Positions 24,460 through 33,235 of a stretch of DNA of 64,000 bases are shown here, piece after piece (position 1 is the first letter of the stretch; each line of letters starts with the position of its first letter). Under the pieces are notes generated by a model. It did no database searches. It was given only the letters and a program-made list of their open reading frames with translations, and was not told the origin of the DNA. Both the position numbers and the translations under genes were made by a program. The stretch spans positions 1 through 64,000 of the forward strand of contig CAZVJF010000007.1 in assembly GCA_964627445.1 (NCBI GenBank), read 5' to 3'. The stretch comes from Luteibaculum sp964627445 (lineage in GTDB: Bacteria > Bacteroidota > Bacteroidia > Flavobacteriales_D > Luteibaculaceae).

Positions 24460-25779
24460 ATGAGGATTTTAAAATTTGGGGGCACATCAGTTGGCAGTGC
24501 GGAACGCATGCATCATGTCGCGGATATCATCAGAGAGGTACCCGAAGATAAAATTGTGGTGTTGAGTGCTATGTCGGGCACTACCAATGAGCTAGTGGCT
24601 TTATGTGGCTATCTGTCGCAGGGCAACAAGGCCGCGGCCCAGGAGTTGGTACTGCAATTGGAGCAGCACTATTTGCAAACTGTTGCCAAACTATTTGCCA
24701 AGGAGGACAACCGCAAGCAAGGACGTTCCATTGTATCCACCCACTTTACCTTTTTAAAAGAAGCTACTGTAGGAGAATACAACCCTAGGTTGGATAAGAG
24801 TATTCTGGCTCAAGGCGAGCTACTATCCACCCAATTGTTTACGCAATATTTAAAATCGGTAGGAGATAAAGCCACACTTTTGGATGCGCGTGATTTTATG
24901 CGTTTGGATGAAGAAGGCGAGCCCGATTCCCAATACATAAAAAATAAGCTGCAGGAAATTCTAGCAGAGCTGCAGGATACGCAATGTTTAATCACCCAGG
25001 GTTTTATATGCAGAAACAGCTTTGGTGAGATTGATAACCTGAAGCGCGGGGGGAGCGATTATTCGGCCAGTTTAATTGGAGCAGCCATCCAGGCCAGCGA
25101 AATCCAGATATGGACGGATATCGATGGCATGCACAACAACGACCCGCGTGTGGTGGAGACTACCAAGCCCATATCCAAGTTGAGCTATGATGAAGCTGCA
25201 GAATTGGCCTACTTTGGAGCAAAGATTTTGCATCCCAGCAGCATTTTACCAGCGCGTTTTCACAACATCCCGGTAAAACTTAAAAATACCTTGGATCCAG
25301 AAGCTGCGGGAACACTGATTTCCAACACCAGCGAAACTGGAAAAATAAAAGCGGTGGCCGCTAAAGACGGTATTACCGCTATTACCATTCGGTCTAGCCG
25401 CATGTTAATGGCCTATGGTTTTTTGCGCGCCATATTTGAGGTGTTTGAGCGCTACAAAACGCCTATAGATCTCATTACCACTTCTGAGGTGGCCGTTTCT
25501 GTGACTGTAGACGATATCACCAATTTAGACAATGTAGTGGCCGATTTGCGCACTTACGGTGTGGTAGAAGTAGAGCACGATCATTCCATTGTTTCCTTGG
25601 TTGGGAACAGCATAGGCGATGCTACCGGTATAGCGGCTGAAGTAATGACGGCACTTAAAGATATTCCACTGCGCATGATTTCTTACGGTGGAAGCAAACA
25701 CAACGTGAGTTTATTGGTTCCATCTACAGAAAAGGCGCACACCTTGCAATTACTGAATTCCCAACTCTTTAAGCTTTAA
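24460..25779 (+). CDS. lysC: Aspartate kinase (monofunctional)
   Basis: The 439-residue enzyme phosphorylates aspartate at the start of the lysine, methionine and threonine pathway. KFGGTSVGS at 5-13 is the nucleotide-binding start, and KRGGSDYSASLIGAA and WTDIDGMHNNDPRVV are the family signatures. Two C-terminal ACT segments (about 300-439) provide allosteric control, probably by lysine. It is not fused to homoserine dehydrogenase. The diaminopimelate decarboxylase gene follows after 6 bp, so the operon covers the first and last steps of lysine synthesis. Confidence 0.93.
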   Translation: MRILKFGGTSVGSAERMHHVADIIREVPEDKIVVLSAMSGTTNELVALCGYLSQGNKAAAQELVLQLEQHYLQTVAKLFAKEDNRKQGRSIVSTHFTFLKEATVGEYNPRLDKSILAQGELLSTQLFTQYLKSVGDKATLLDARDFMRLDEEGEPDSQYIKNKLQEILAELQDTQCLITQGFICRNSFGEIDNLKRGGSDYSASLIGAAIQASEIQIWTDIDGMHNNDPRVVETTKPISKLSYDEAAELAYFGAKILHPSSILPARFHNIPVKLKNTLDPEAAGTLISNTSETGKIKAVAAKDGITAITIRSSRMLMAYGFLRAIFEVFERYKTPIDLITTSEVAVSVTVDDITNLDNVVADLRTYGVVEVEHDHSIVSLVGNSIGDATGIAAEVMTALKDIPLRMISYGGSKHNVSLLVPSTEKAHTLQLLNSQLFKL

Positions 25780-25785
25780 ACAGCC

Positions 25786-26952
25786 TTGATTACCATTCCT
25801 ACTGAAGCGTTAGATAATTTTCCTACGCCTTTCTACATATACGACTTGGATTTGTTGCGCAGCACCTTGGAGCAATGTGCCCAAGAAGCAGCGCGATACG
25901 ATTACAAGGTGCACTATGCGCTAAAAGCCAATTCCAATCCACGCATACTTAAAGAAATAATAGCGGTAGGCTTCGGTGCCGACTGCGTAAGTGGCAATGA
26001 AGTAAAGCACGCGGCACAATACGGTTTCGATCCCGAGCATATTGTTTTTGCTGGAGTAGGGAAGACCGACAAAGAAATTTTACAGGCTTTTGAAGTAGGT
26101 ATTGGTCGTTTTAATGTAGAGTCGGTAGCCGAACTAGAAGTTCTAAATGAGTTGGCTGCGGCTAACAATCGCAAGGTTACCGTTAACATACGCATAAACC
26201 CCAATGTGCAATCGTATACCCATGCCAATATTACCACGGGCCTCAACGAGAACAAGTTTGGTGTAAGCGTAGACGACATTAAACCCATTATTGCTTTATC
26301 CAAAAACTTACAGCACATTCATTTGGGTGGATTGCACTTTCATATTGGTAGCCAAATAACCCGGATGGAGGCTTTTAAAAACCTTTGCCTTCGTTGCAAC
26401 CAGATCAATACGCAATGCATACAATACGGCTGGACGCCAGATGTGTTGAATTTAGGAGGTGGTTTGGGAGTAGATTATGTTAATCCAAAAAAGAACCCCG
26501 TACCGGATTTTGAAAATTTCTTTGCAACCATTCATGAGTTGCTGGAACCCAAAACTGGGCAGGAGGTACACTTTGAATTGGGTCGATCTTTGGTAGGGCA
26601 GTGCGGCACACTAATGAGTCGGGTTGTGTATGTAAAGCACGGAAAAAGCAAAGATTTTGTGATTTTAGATGCCGGGATGACCGAGTTGATGCGGCCAGCA
26701 CTGTATCAGGCTCAGCACGCTATAGAAAACTTATCTGCTCGAGAACAGGAAACGCAAACCTACGATGTAGTAGGACCCATCTGTGAATCTACCGATAGCT
26801 TTGCCAAAGCACTGGAATTGCCCGTGAGTAAACGAGGCGACTTGTTTGCCATTTACACAGCGGGCGCCTATGGCGAGAGCATGGCTAACCGCTATAATCT
26901 GAAAGAACTAGAGGCCACGCACTACATAGAAAACAAAAGGGTGTTGGAATAA
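25786..26952 (+). CDS. lysA: Diaminopimelate decarboxylase
   Basis: The 388-residue PLP enzyme makes lysine from meso-diaminopimelate. The PLP lysine lies in HYALKANSNP at about 44-53. HIGSQI, the glycine loop LNLGGGLGVDY and GPICESTDSFAK are family signatures; the last holds the Cys and Glu used across the dimer. No ATG is available near the N-terminus, so the TTG at 25786, 6 bp after lysC, is the likely start. It ends in a strong hairpin that contains the stop codon. Confidence 0.92.
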   Translation: MITIPTEALDNFPTPFYIYDLDLLRSTLEQCAQEAARYDYKVHYALKANSNPRILKEIIAVGFGADCVSGNEVKHAAQYGFDPEHIVFAGVGKTDKEILQAFEVGIGRFNVESVAELEVLNELAAANNRKVTVNIRINPNVQSYTHANITTGLNENKFGVSVDDIKPIIALSKNLQHIHLGGLHFHIGSQITRMEAFKNLCLRCNQINTQCIQYGWTPDVLNLGGGLGVDYVNPKKNPVPDFENFFATIHELLEPKTGQEVHFELGRSLVGQCGTLMSRVVYVKHGKSKDFVILDAGMTELMRPALYQAQHAIENLSAREQETQTYDVVGPICESTDSFAKALELPVSKRGDLFAIYTAGAYGESMANRYNLKELEATHYIENKRVLE

Positions 26953-26965
26953 CCAACACCCTTTT
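26935..26965. terminator. Bidirectional terminator between lysA and the lipoprotein cluster
   Basis: AAAAGGGTGTTGG pairs perfectly with CCAACACCCTTTT around AATAA; the lysA stop lies in the loop. A and T runs on both sides let it serve the convergent lipoprotein genes as well. Confidence 0.88.
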
Positions 26966-26994
26966 GCTAGATCTGAAATAGCTATCAGCCCGTA

Positions 26995-27228
26995 CTACTT
27001 TTCTTTAGGAGCACACTCGTAGGCCGCATCGGGATCATTCTCCAAGTATTGCGATTCAATATCAAAGCATTCTTTCTCAGCCGATGCGCGGTCTGTTTTA
27101 AAAGATCCTTCGGTAAAGGTGCGGTTCTCGCCATCCTTTAATTCCGTGCATTCGCAGGTGTATTCTTTTTGGCAGGAAATAAGGCTCAAGGCCATCAGTA
27201 TAACCGAAGCAGCAAATAATCGTCTCAT
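26995..27228 (-). CDS. Small lipoprotein, paralogue 1
   Basis: The 77-residue lipoprotein has its lipobox ending at C19 (LSLISC) and continues QKEYTCECTELKDG, with a conserved C-x-C. It ends in ...AAYECAPKEK. Three more genes upstream share the plan C-x-K-(E/D)-(F/Y)-x-C-x-C then an acidic, Cys-containing tail. The four conserved Cys after lipidation suggest two disulfides or metal binding. No family name was recognised. It lies 3 bp after paralogue 2. Confidence 0.8.
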   Translation of the reverse strand: MRRLFAASVILMALSLISCQKEYTCECTELKDGENRTFTEGSFKTDRASAEKECFDIESQYLENDPDAAYECAPKEK

Positions 27229-27231
27229 GTT

Positions 27232-27477
27232 TTACTGTCTTTTTAGGGTACAAGAGGCACCGCCATCTTCGTTTTCCTGGAAATCATCTTCCTGATCTTC
27301 GCACAAGTCCTCAGCATCCTCTTTGGTCTTGCTCTTGTATTCAAAGGATTCCGTGGTATTGTCGCTACCGAGCACGTTTGGATCGTTGTACGTGCAGTCG
27401 CACACATAATCTTTTTCACAGGCGCCAAAAATAAATAGTGCAGCCGCTAATAGGAGGATGGATTGTATTGATTTCAT
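27232..27477 (-). CDS. Small lipoprotein, paralogue 2
   Basis: The 81-residue lipoprotein has lipobox Cys C20 (IFGAC) followed by EKDYVCDCTYNDPN. The rest is acidic (KTKEDAEDLCEDQEDDFQENEDGG) and ends in SCTLKRQ. It belongs to the four-gene paralogous cluster and keeps the same Cys spacing. It shares a transcript with paralogue 1, while a terminator separates it from paralogue 3. Confidence 0.8.
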   Translation of the reverse strand: MKSIQSILLLAAALFIFGACEKDYVCDCTYNDPNVLGSDNTTESFEYKSKTKEDAEDLCEDQEDDFQENEDGGASCTLKRQ

Positions 27478-27495
27478 AAGTTACATTTTGGCTAA

Positions 27496-27533
27496 AATAA
27501 AAAAAGGCTTTTGCCCATGAGCAAAAGCCTTTT
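27496..27533 (-). terminator. Terminator after small lipoprotein paralogue 3
   Basis: GGCTTTTGC pairs with GCAAAAGCC around CCATGA, with A runs on the plus-strand left side giving T runs on the minus strand. It sits between paralogues 3 and 2. Confidence 0.85.
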
Positions 27534-27550
27534 ACAAGCGTAGTGTAATA

Positions 27551-27778
27551 TTAATCTAATGAACAATCAGATTCGCCACTTTCAGAAATGGTATTTCCTT
27601 CTTCATCTTTGATCTCACCGTATCCAGAATCTTCGCATAGCGCTTTCGCGATGTTTTTCTTAGTTTCGGTAATGGTGTAACTAATATCACCCTCACATTT
27701 ACATGTGAAATCCTTTTTACAAGAGGTGAACGTTGCACCCATGGCAACTGCGGCAACTAAAATTAAAGCCTTTTTCAT
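27551..27778 (-). CDS. Small lipoprotein, paralogue 3
   Basis: The 75-residue lipoprotein has the signal MKKALILVAAVAMGATFTSC with C20 lipidated, then KKDFTCKCEGDISYT. Its first 20 residues are identical to those of paralogue 4 and the DNA there is nearly identical, while the mature parts differ. It keeps the C-x-C pair and a final Cys in SDCSLD. The function is unknown. Confidence 0.8.
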   Translation of the reverse strand: MKKALILVAAVAMGATFTSCKKDFTCKCEGDISYTITETKKNIAKALCEDSGYGEIKDEEGNTISESGESDCSLD

Positions 27779-27803
27779 AATTCTTTAAGTTATAGTGATC
27801 AGA

Positions 27804-28022
27804 TTATTTTTCTTCTAGCGAACAAGTAGCATCAGGATCTCCTGCTTTAGCTTGAGTCTCTAACTCATTACATGCATCTTCTGCAGTAGATTTTTTCTCT
27901 TTAAATTCTCCAGTAGTCTGCTCGGTTCCGTTTACGGTACACTTGCATGCGTATTCTTTCTTACAAGAGGTAAAAGTTGCACCCATGGCAACTGCGGCAA
28001 CTAAAATTAAAGCCTTTTTCAT
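27804..28022 (-). CDS. Small lipoprotein, paralogue 4
   Basis: The 72-residue lipoprotein starts at the ATG at 28022; a longer frame upstream adds 38 residues with no signal sequence and is rejected. After C20 come KKEYACKCTVNGTEQTTGEFK and a tail AKAGDPDATCSLEEK. The tail resembles paralogue 1 (ENDPDAAYECAPKEK). It is the first gene of the cluster. About 60 bp covering the signal peptide match paralogue 3 almost exactly. Confidence 0.82.
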   Translation of the reverse strand: MKKALILVAAVAMGATFTSCKKEYACKCTVNGTEQTTGEFKEKKSTAEDACNELETQAKAGDPDATCSLEEK

Positions 28023-28273
28023 TTTATAGGGTTTTAAGTTCGGGGCAATACTAAAACATTGTTTCGTTTTTAACAAGTTTTTGGTACGCACTTTTTTAAT
28101 TGAATTGAGAAAAGAATTTAAAACATCCCGAAGCAATTATATTTCTACCTATAAAATATACGTAATGACTGATTTAGTAAAATAATGAACCCCGAACTTT
28201 TCTAGTGCTTATTCTGGTTTGTAGTCTAGCTTTAGAAATGACCAATTTACTTTTTAGAGCATCTAATCAACTC

Positions 28274-30370
28274 CTAAAGGCGCATATTCAGGTGGCTCAT
28301 TACAAAGGCCCACTGGTCAGCAAATTCATCTACTTGCATAGAGATGGGTTTTCCTGCTCCATGTCCTGCATTTTTATCGATGCGCAACAAAACTGGGTTA
28401 TCGCCTTTCTGGTGGGCCTGTAGCGTGGCTGCAAACTTAAAGCTGTGCGCAGGAACTACTCGGTCGTCATGATCGCCTGTAATGACCATGGTAGCCGGAT
28501 ACTCGGTGCTTTTTACATTGTGTAGCGGAGAGTATGCTTTGAGGTATTCGTACATGGCCTTACTATCATCGCTGCGACCGTAGTCTGCCGCCCATGCCCA
28601 GCCAATAGTAAACTCATGGTATTTTAACATGTCAAGTACCCCCACTTTCGGTAAGGCAACAGCACACAAATCGGGGCGCTGGGTTAGCACGGCTCCAGCC
28701 AATAGTCCCCCGTTACTACGGCCGTGTATGGCTAGTTTATCGGCAGAGGTAAAGCCTTTTTCCTGCAAATATTCTGCTGCAGCAATAAAGTCATCAAACA
28801 CATTTTGCTTCTGCTGTTGGGTTCCCGCTTGGTGCCATGCTTCGCCATACTCCGAGCCTCCTCTTATGTTAGCAACAGCGTAGATTCCACCCGCTTCTAA
28901 AAAGGCCATACGGTCTGGCTTGTAATGCGGTTGGATGGAAATATTAAATCCACCATATCCATACAAAAAGCAAGGGGTTTGGGGTGCTTTATCGGTGGTT
29001 TTTTTCCGGGTGATAAAGAGGGGAATTTGTGTTCCGTCTTTACTTTTATAAAACAATCGCTCGGTGGTGTAATCCTCTGGGTTGTAGGGGAGGTCTATTT
29101 TTTTGTAGGGACTCGTTATCAGGCTATCATCCAGCTGGTATATCATGCCTGGCATGGTATAGCTCTGAAATTGAAAATAGCTTTGCTTTTGTTCTTTGTC
29201 GTAGCGCAGTCCTCCGATGTTGCCCAATTCGGGCCCATCAACCACCGAACGGTCTCCTGTCTTCGGATGGATGACTACCAATTCATTTACCACATCTTTT
29301 AAGTAGTTGCATACAATGCCTTGGGGCGTAACCACGGCATCCTGCAATACATATTCTTCTTCCATCACCAGAGTTTGCCAGTATTTTTTGGCTGGCTTGG
29401 CTGGATTTATCCAGATGATTTGGTTATTGGTAGCATTGTAGTTGGTTAAAAACAAAAATCCATCATTCCAATTGCCTAGATAACGCCAGTCGTGGTCAAA
29501 TTCTGGCACCCAGGTTTTAAAGGGTTCTTTGCTCGATAATTTACGCACCGCAACGCTGTTTCCGCTGGTAGAGTTGGCTCCAGTTACAATAAGGTAGTTG
29601 TGGTCGTGATCTACCGTTGCACCATGTGTGCGCTGTGGATGCGCTGGAGCATCGTATACCAAAATATCCTGATCACCACCGAGTTTATGATAGCGTATTT
29701 GGTGGAACTCGTTTTTAGCCGAGTAGGTGTCGCCTTCCTTTTCTGGAGCTGGGAAAGCGCTGTAGTAGAAGCCATTTTTATCCCAGCTAATTCCAGAAAA
29801 TTTCACCCATTTTACAACATCGGGTAGGGTTTTGCCCGTTTCAATGTCTTTAACGCGAATTTCCACCCAATCCGATCCTGAACCGGATACACTGTAGGCA
29901 ATGTGTTTTCCATCCCAGGAAACAGCCCAATTGTTTAAGGATGCTGTTCCGTCTTCTGAGAAGCTATTGGGGTCAAGCAATACTGTGGTTTCTCCATCTT
30001 TTTCTAATAAAAGCTGGGGCTGGTCCATAGAGCCATCGTTGTAACTGTATACCAATCCTGCCGCGGTGCGTTTGGGCACCCCGTACTTTTCATATTTCCA
30101 ATACTTGGGCATGCGTTCTTTTAGCTTGGCCAGTTGAGACATGGTATCTAGGTGTGCGCGAGTAACTGCGTTTTGTGCATCTACCCAGGCCATGGTTTCT
30201 TCGCTGTAGTCGTCTTCCAGCCAAGCGTAAGGGTCTTGTACCGTATCGCCAAAATACACCCGGCTACTGTCTACTTTTTTAGTTTCTGGGTAGTGGATAG
30301 ATACATTGGAGTTACAAGCACCTAGAGCGGTCGCTATTATGGATACAAGAACAAGCTTTTGAAGCTTCAT
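28274..30370 (-). CDS. Prolyl oligopeptidase-family serine peptidase (S9A), lipoprotein
   Basis: The 698-residue protein has a lipobox ending at C19 (ALGAC) and then the S9A plan: an N-terminal segment DPYAWLEDD, a seven-bladed propeller, and a C-terminal alpha/beta hydrolase. Catalytic blocks are GRSNGGLLAG (Ser), TGDHDDRVVP (Asp) and NAGHGAGKP (His). PPHY-like IRGGSEYGEAWH precedes the nucleophile, as in prolyl oligopeptidases, which cut short peptides after Pro. It is probably tethered in the periplasm. The cyclophilin-type gene lies 5 bp upstream on the same strand, both acting on prolyl bonds. Confidence 0.93.
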   Translation of the reverse strand: MKLQKLVLVSIIATALGACNSNVSIHYPETKKVDSSRVYFGDTVQDPYAWLEDDYSEETMAWVDAQNAVTRAHLDTMSQLAKLKERMPKYWKYEKYGVPKRTAAGLVYSYNDGSMDQPQLLLEKDGETTVLLDPNSFSEDGTASLNNWAVSWDGKHIAYSVSGSGSDWVEIRVKDIETGKTLPDVVKWVKFSGISWDKNGFYYSAFPAPEKEGDTYSAKNEFHQIRYHKLGGDQDILVYDAPAHPQRTHGATVDHDHNYLIVTGANSTSGNSVAVRKLSSKEPFKTWVPEFDHDWRYLGNWNDGFLFLTNYNATNNQIIWINPAKPAKKYWQTLVMEEEYVLQDAVVTPQGIVCNYLKDVVNELVVIHPKTGDRSVVDGPELGNIGGLRYDKEQKQSYFQFQSYTMPGMIYQLDDSLITSPYKKIDLPYNPEDYTTERLFYKSKDGTQIPLFITRKKTTDKAPQTPCFLYGYGGFNISIQPHYKPDRMAFLEAGGIYAVANIRGGSEYGEAWHQAGTQQQKQNVFDDFIAAAEYLQEKGFTSADKLAIHGRSNGGLLAGAVLTQRPDLCAVALPKVGVLDMLKYHEFTIGWAWAADYGRSDDSKAMYEYLKAYSPLHNVKSTEYPATMVITGDHDDRVVPAHSFKFAATLQAHQKGDNPVLLRIDKNAGHGAGKPISMQVDEFADQWAFVMSHLNMRL

Positions 30371-30375
30371 ACAAG

Positions 30376-31152
30376 TTATTTTAATGTTGCTTTAATGTGG
30401 ATGTTTTCATCGGGCCAATCTTGGCTATCGGTAGGAACGGTAGATATTTTGCGCACGACATCCATTCCGCGAACCACCTGGCCAAATACGGTGTGCTCAC
30501 CGTCTAAGTGGGGGGCGCCTCCCTCGGTTTTATACATGTTGCGCTGGGTGGAGGTAAAAGTGATTCCATTTTCGCGCTCTAACTTTTGTAGCGTAACCTC
30601 GTTAGAGGGTTCACCAATAACAATGTAAAAATCGAAACTGGAACTTAAACCATCGTTTTCGTTATCGTAGTGTCGGCACATGGCTACGGCACCGGGTTTG
30701 TGGTACAACTCGGGCACAAACTCTTGGGGCAGGGCATAATCGCCAATGGCGTATTTGCGATTGCGTATCATAAAGTTATCGGCATCACCACCCTGAATAA
30801 TAAAATCTTCGGCCACGCGGTAAAACAGCGTACTGTCGTAGTACTGCTTTTCTTTTATCAGATACTGAAAATTGCCGCTGTGGATGGGCGTTTTATCCGA
30901 TAACTCAAATTCTATTTCACCATACTTCGTTTCCAGAATCACATTGCGCTCCGAGGTTTTCTCGAAATAGTCGGTTAAAAACTCCGGTGCGTTTTCGTTG
31001 GTCAGGTAAAAGCGCTTTTCCTTGGGTTGCTGAGGCTCGGAAACAGCGGAATCCTGCTTTTCTTGCTTCGGTGTGGTTTTTTTTGCTGTTTCATTATCGC
31101 AACTGGCCACTACACATCCTACCCAAATAAGAACAAGAAGTCGTAGACACAT
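30376..31152 (-). CDS. Cyclophilin-type peptidyl-prolyl isomerase, lipoprotein
   Basis: The 258-residue protein has a lipobox ending at C18 (CVVASC) and a charged linker. The cyclophilin domain from about 70 shows TKYGEIEFEL, FYRVAEDFIIQGGD (the catalytic FhRvi-x-fmiQGGD block), AVAMCRHYDNENDGLSSSFDFYIV and HTVFGQVVRGMDVV. It isomerises prolyl bonds in periplasmic proteins. The ATG at 31152 is preferred to a longer frame that overlaps the upstream gene, because the signal peptide begins there. The gene begins one base after the upstream stop codon. Confidence 0.9.
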   Translation of the reverse strand: MCLRLLVLIWVGCVVASCDNETAKKTTPKQEKQDSAVSEPQQPKEKRFYLTNENAPEFLTDYFEKTSERNVILETKYGEIEFELSDKTPIHSGNFQYLIKEKQYYDSTLFYRVAEDFIIQGGDADNFMIRNRKYAIGDYALPQEFVPELYHKPGAVAMCRHYDNENDGLSSSFDFYIVIGEPSNEVTLQKLERENGITFTSTQRNMYKTEGGAPHLDGEHTVFGQVVRGMDVVRKISTVPTDSQDWPDENIHIKATLK

Positions 31153-31153
31153 A

Positions 31154-31639
31154 TTATGGACGGTAGTCGGTAAATTCCAGGTCGTACAATGCGTCATCGG
31201 TAAGGTAGGGCACATCGTCAAAAATCAACTTGGGGAATTTCTCTAGCAAGCGTTCATCTAAGGCAAAGTTGGTGGGAATGTTTTGCAAGGCGCTCTTTTC
31301 ATTTTGTGTGTATTCCCAGCGCGATGGCAGCTTGTCGTTGTTTACGTGATATACTCTGATTGCTAAGCGTCTGGCATAGTCGCTATGATGCATGGCGTCT
31401 AAAAACTGGTCTTGCTCAAACAACCGCCGGGCATAGCGCTGGTGTTTTACGGCCTTATCAAAGGTGCCGTCTAGCCGTTCTTGCGAGATGTCTTTTAGGT
31501 AGGGCAAACTCTGTTTGACGATGTTAGCCGATTTTACAAGAAAGGCCTTAGAGCGCACTCGTAAATAAGCTTGTCCCGAAGCCGTGCTGGCCATTCCGGT
31601 TACCAATACAACAAAGAGTAAGGCAATTTTAATTTTCAT
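31154..31639 (-). CDS. Exported protein of unknown function
   Basis: The 161-residue protein has a signal peptide of about 23 residues (STASG-Q). The mature part is helical, with a repeated-looking 'RYARRLFEQDQFLDAMHHSDYARRLAIR' region split by short turns, and an acidic C-terminus (DDVPYLTDDALYDLEFTDY). No family was recognised. Its start lies inside the end of the terC-like gene and its end abuts the isomerase gene, so the three form one operon ending in the S9 peptidase. Confidence 0.75.
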   Translation of the reverse strand: MKIKIALLFVVLVTGMASTASGQAYLRVRSKAFLVKSANIVKQSLPYLKDISQERLDGTFDKAVKHQRYARRLFEQDQFLDAMHHSDYARRLAIRVYHVNNDKLPSRWEYTQNEKSALQNIPTNFALDERLLEKFPKLIFDDVPYLTDDALYDLEFTDYRP

Positions 31640-32366
31640 GTTCCAGGTTGTTTTTTCGTTTGGCGGCAACGCGCAGGTTAATGGTTTCTACAGTGAGCGA
31701 AAAGAATACTGCAAAATAAATATAGCCTTTAGGAATGTGGATATCCAGCGCCTCCACTTCTAGGATTAGCGTAAAGCCAATAAGAATAAGGAAAGAAAGT
31801 GCCAGGACTTGTAAGGTTGGATTTTTGTTGATGAAGTCGCTGATGGCTCCGGCAAAAATCATCATGACAATGATGGAGATAATGACCGCAATAATCATAA
31901 GAATGAGTTCCTCTGTGAGACCGATAGCGGTTAAAATACTGTCGATACTAAATACCAAATCCAACAAAATAATTTGCACAATGGCGCGGGCAAAGGAGGT
32001 GGCCGACTTCTTTTCCTCCTTGCGTATGTCGCCTACCACCTTGTGATGCAGCTCTACGGTAGATTTGTAAATAAGAAAAATGCCCCCTGAAAATAAAATG
32101 AGATCGCGAATGGTAACGGGAATCTCAAAAACCGTAAAGAGGGGATTCGTTAATTGAACGATGTAGGAGATACTCGCTAAAAGCAGCAAACGCATCACCA
32201 AGGCGAGACCCAGGCCAACAAAACGGGCTTTGGGTTGTTGTTGCTCGGGCAAGCGACTGGTTTCTAAGGAAATAAAAATGATGTTGTCTATCCCCAAAAC
32301 AATCTCGAGGAAGGTTAGGGTAAGTAAGGCAATCCAAGCTTGGGGTTCCAGAAAAATCTCTAACAT
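31629..32366 (-). CDS. TerC-family integral membrane protein
   Basis: The 245-residue protein has about seven membrane helices. The TerC signatures are LTFLEIVLGIDNIIFISL near residue 18 and LDLVFSIDSILTAIGL in the second half, both holding the conserved Asp and Asn residues in membrane helices. Members are linked to tellurite resistance and to manganese or calcium export. The ATG giving MLEIFLEPQAW is the family start; nine codons of longer frame were dropped. Its last codons overlap the next gene by 11 bp. Confidence 0.9.
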   Translation of the reverse strand: MLEIFLEPQAWIALLTLTFLEIVLGIDNIIFISLETSRLPEQQQPKARFVGLGLALVMRLLLLASISYIVQLTNPLFTVFEIPVTIRDLILFSGGIFLIYKSTVELHHKVVGDIRKEEKKSATSFARAIVQIILLDLVFSIDSILTAIGLTEELILMIIAVIISIIVMMIFAGAISDFINKNPTLQVLALSFLILIGFTLILEVEALDIHIPKGYIYFAVFFSLTVETINLRVAAKRKNNLEHEN

Positions 32367-32413
32367 AGTATGGGGTATTCCAGAAATGTGCAAGTTTACA
32401 ATATTTTAAGCCC

Positions 32414-33235
32414 ATGGAGGACAAGCAGGAAATTAAGATAGGGCGGTATCAAATAGCCTATATTTTAGAGGAAGTTCCACAACCTAAAGGCTTGGTAGTG
32501 ATGGTGCATGGCATGGGCGAACACTGCTGGCGCTACGAGCATGTAGCCAATGTCTTCAAGGGCCAAGGGCTTAATGTACTGCGCTTCGATTTGCCAGGAC
32601 ACGGTCTCTCTAGCGGAAAACGTGGTCATATAACGGCATACAAAGATGTTTTGGCACCCATTCACTATTTCCTAAACCACATGAATCCAGAATTGCCCAA
32701 GTTTTTGTTTGGCCACAGTATGGGGGGGAACATTGTATTGGGCTACCTACTGTTTAAACAGCCTAAGTTGGCAGGGGCAATTATAGCCTCGCCCTGGGTA
32801 GCGTTGGCGTTTAAGCCCGGTTTTTTAAAAACGGTGTTGGCCAAAATTGCGAACCGCATTTTTCCATCTCTAGTAAAAAAGAATTACTTGGAAGTGGACT
32901 CGCTGAGTAGAGACTATGATGTAGTAAACTCCTACGAGGAAGATGATTTGGTGCACGATTGGATTAGCCCGCGCTTGTTTGTAGAAATGAGCAAAGTAGC
33001 TACGCTCATCCAACTGCGCTGCAAAGAAATTAAGAACCCATGCATGCTATATCATGGCAAGGAGGATGCGATAACAGCACACTGGGCTACTAAGTTAATC
33101 TCCGAGAAAATGGAGCAGGCACAATTTGTCAGTTACGACAGCGGGTACCACGAGATGCATAACGAGCCGAACAAGGAAGAGGTCTTTGATAATATTCGCG
33201 CTTTTGTAGATCAGCGCTTAGCGGCTCTGCCTTAG
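32414..33235 (+). CDS. Alpha/beta hydrolase (monoacylglycerol lipase-like, S33)
   Basis: The 273-residue cytosolic protein shows the oxyanion segment VMVHGMGEHCWRYEH, DLPGHGLSSGKRGHI, and the nucleophile elbow FGHSMGGNIVLGY (Ser). The acid is in HGKEDAIT and the His in YDSGYHEMHNEP. These match monoglyceride lipases and lysophospholipases. It is divergent from the terC-like gene and its last 4 bp overlap the convergent phosphoesterase gene. Confidence 0.88.
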   Translation: MEDKQEIKIGRYQIAYILEEVPQPKGLVVMVHGMGEHCWRYEHVANVFKGQGLNVLRFDLPGHGLSSGKRGHITAYKDVLAPIHYFLNHMNPELPKFLFGHSMGGNIVLGYLLFKQPKLAGAIIASPWVALAFKPGFLKTVLAKIANRIFPSLVKKNYLEVDSLSRDYDVVNSYEEDDLVHDWISPRLFVEMSKVATLIQLRCKEIKNPCMLYHGKEDAITAHWATKLISEKMEQAQFVSYDSGYHEMHNEPNKEEVFDNIRAFVDQRLAALP

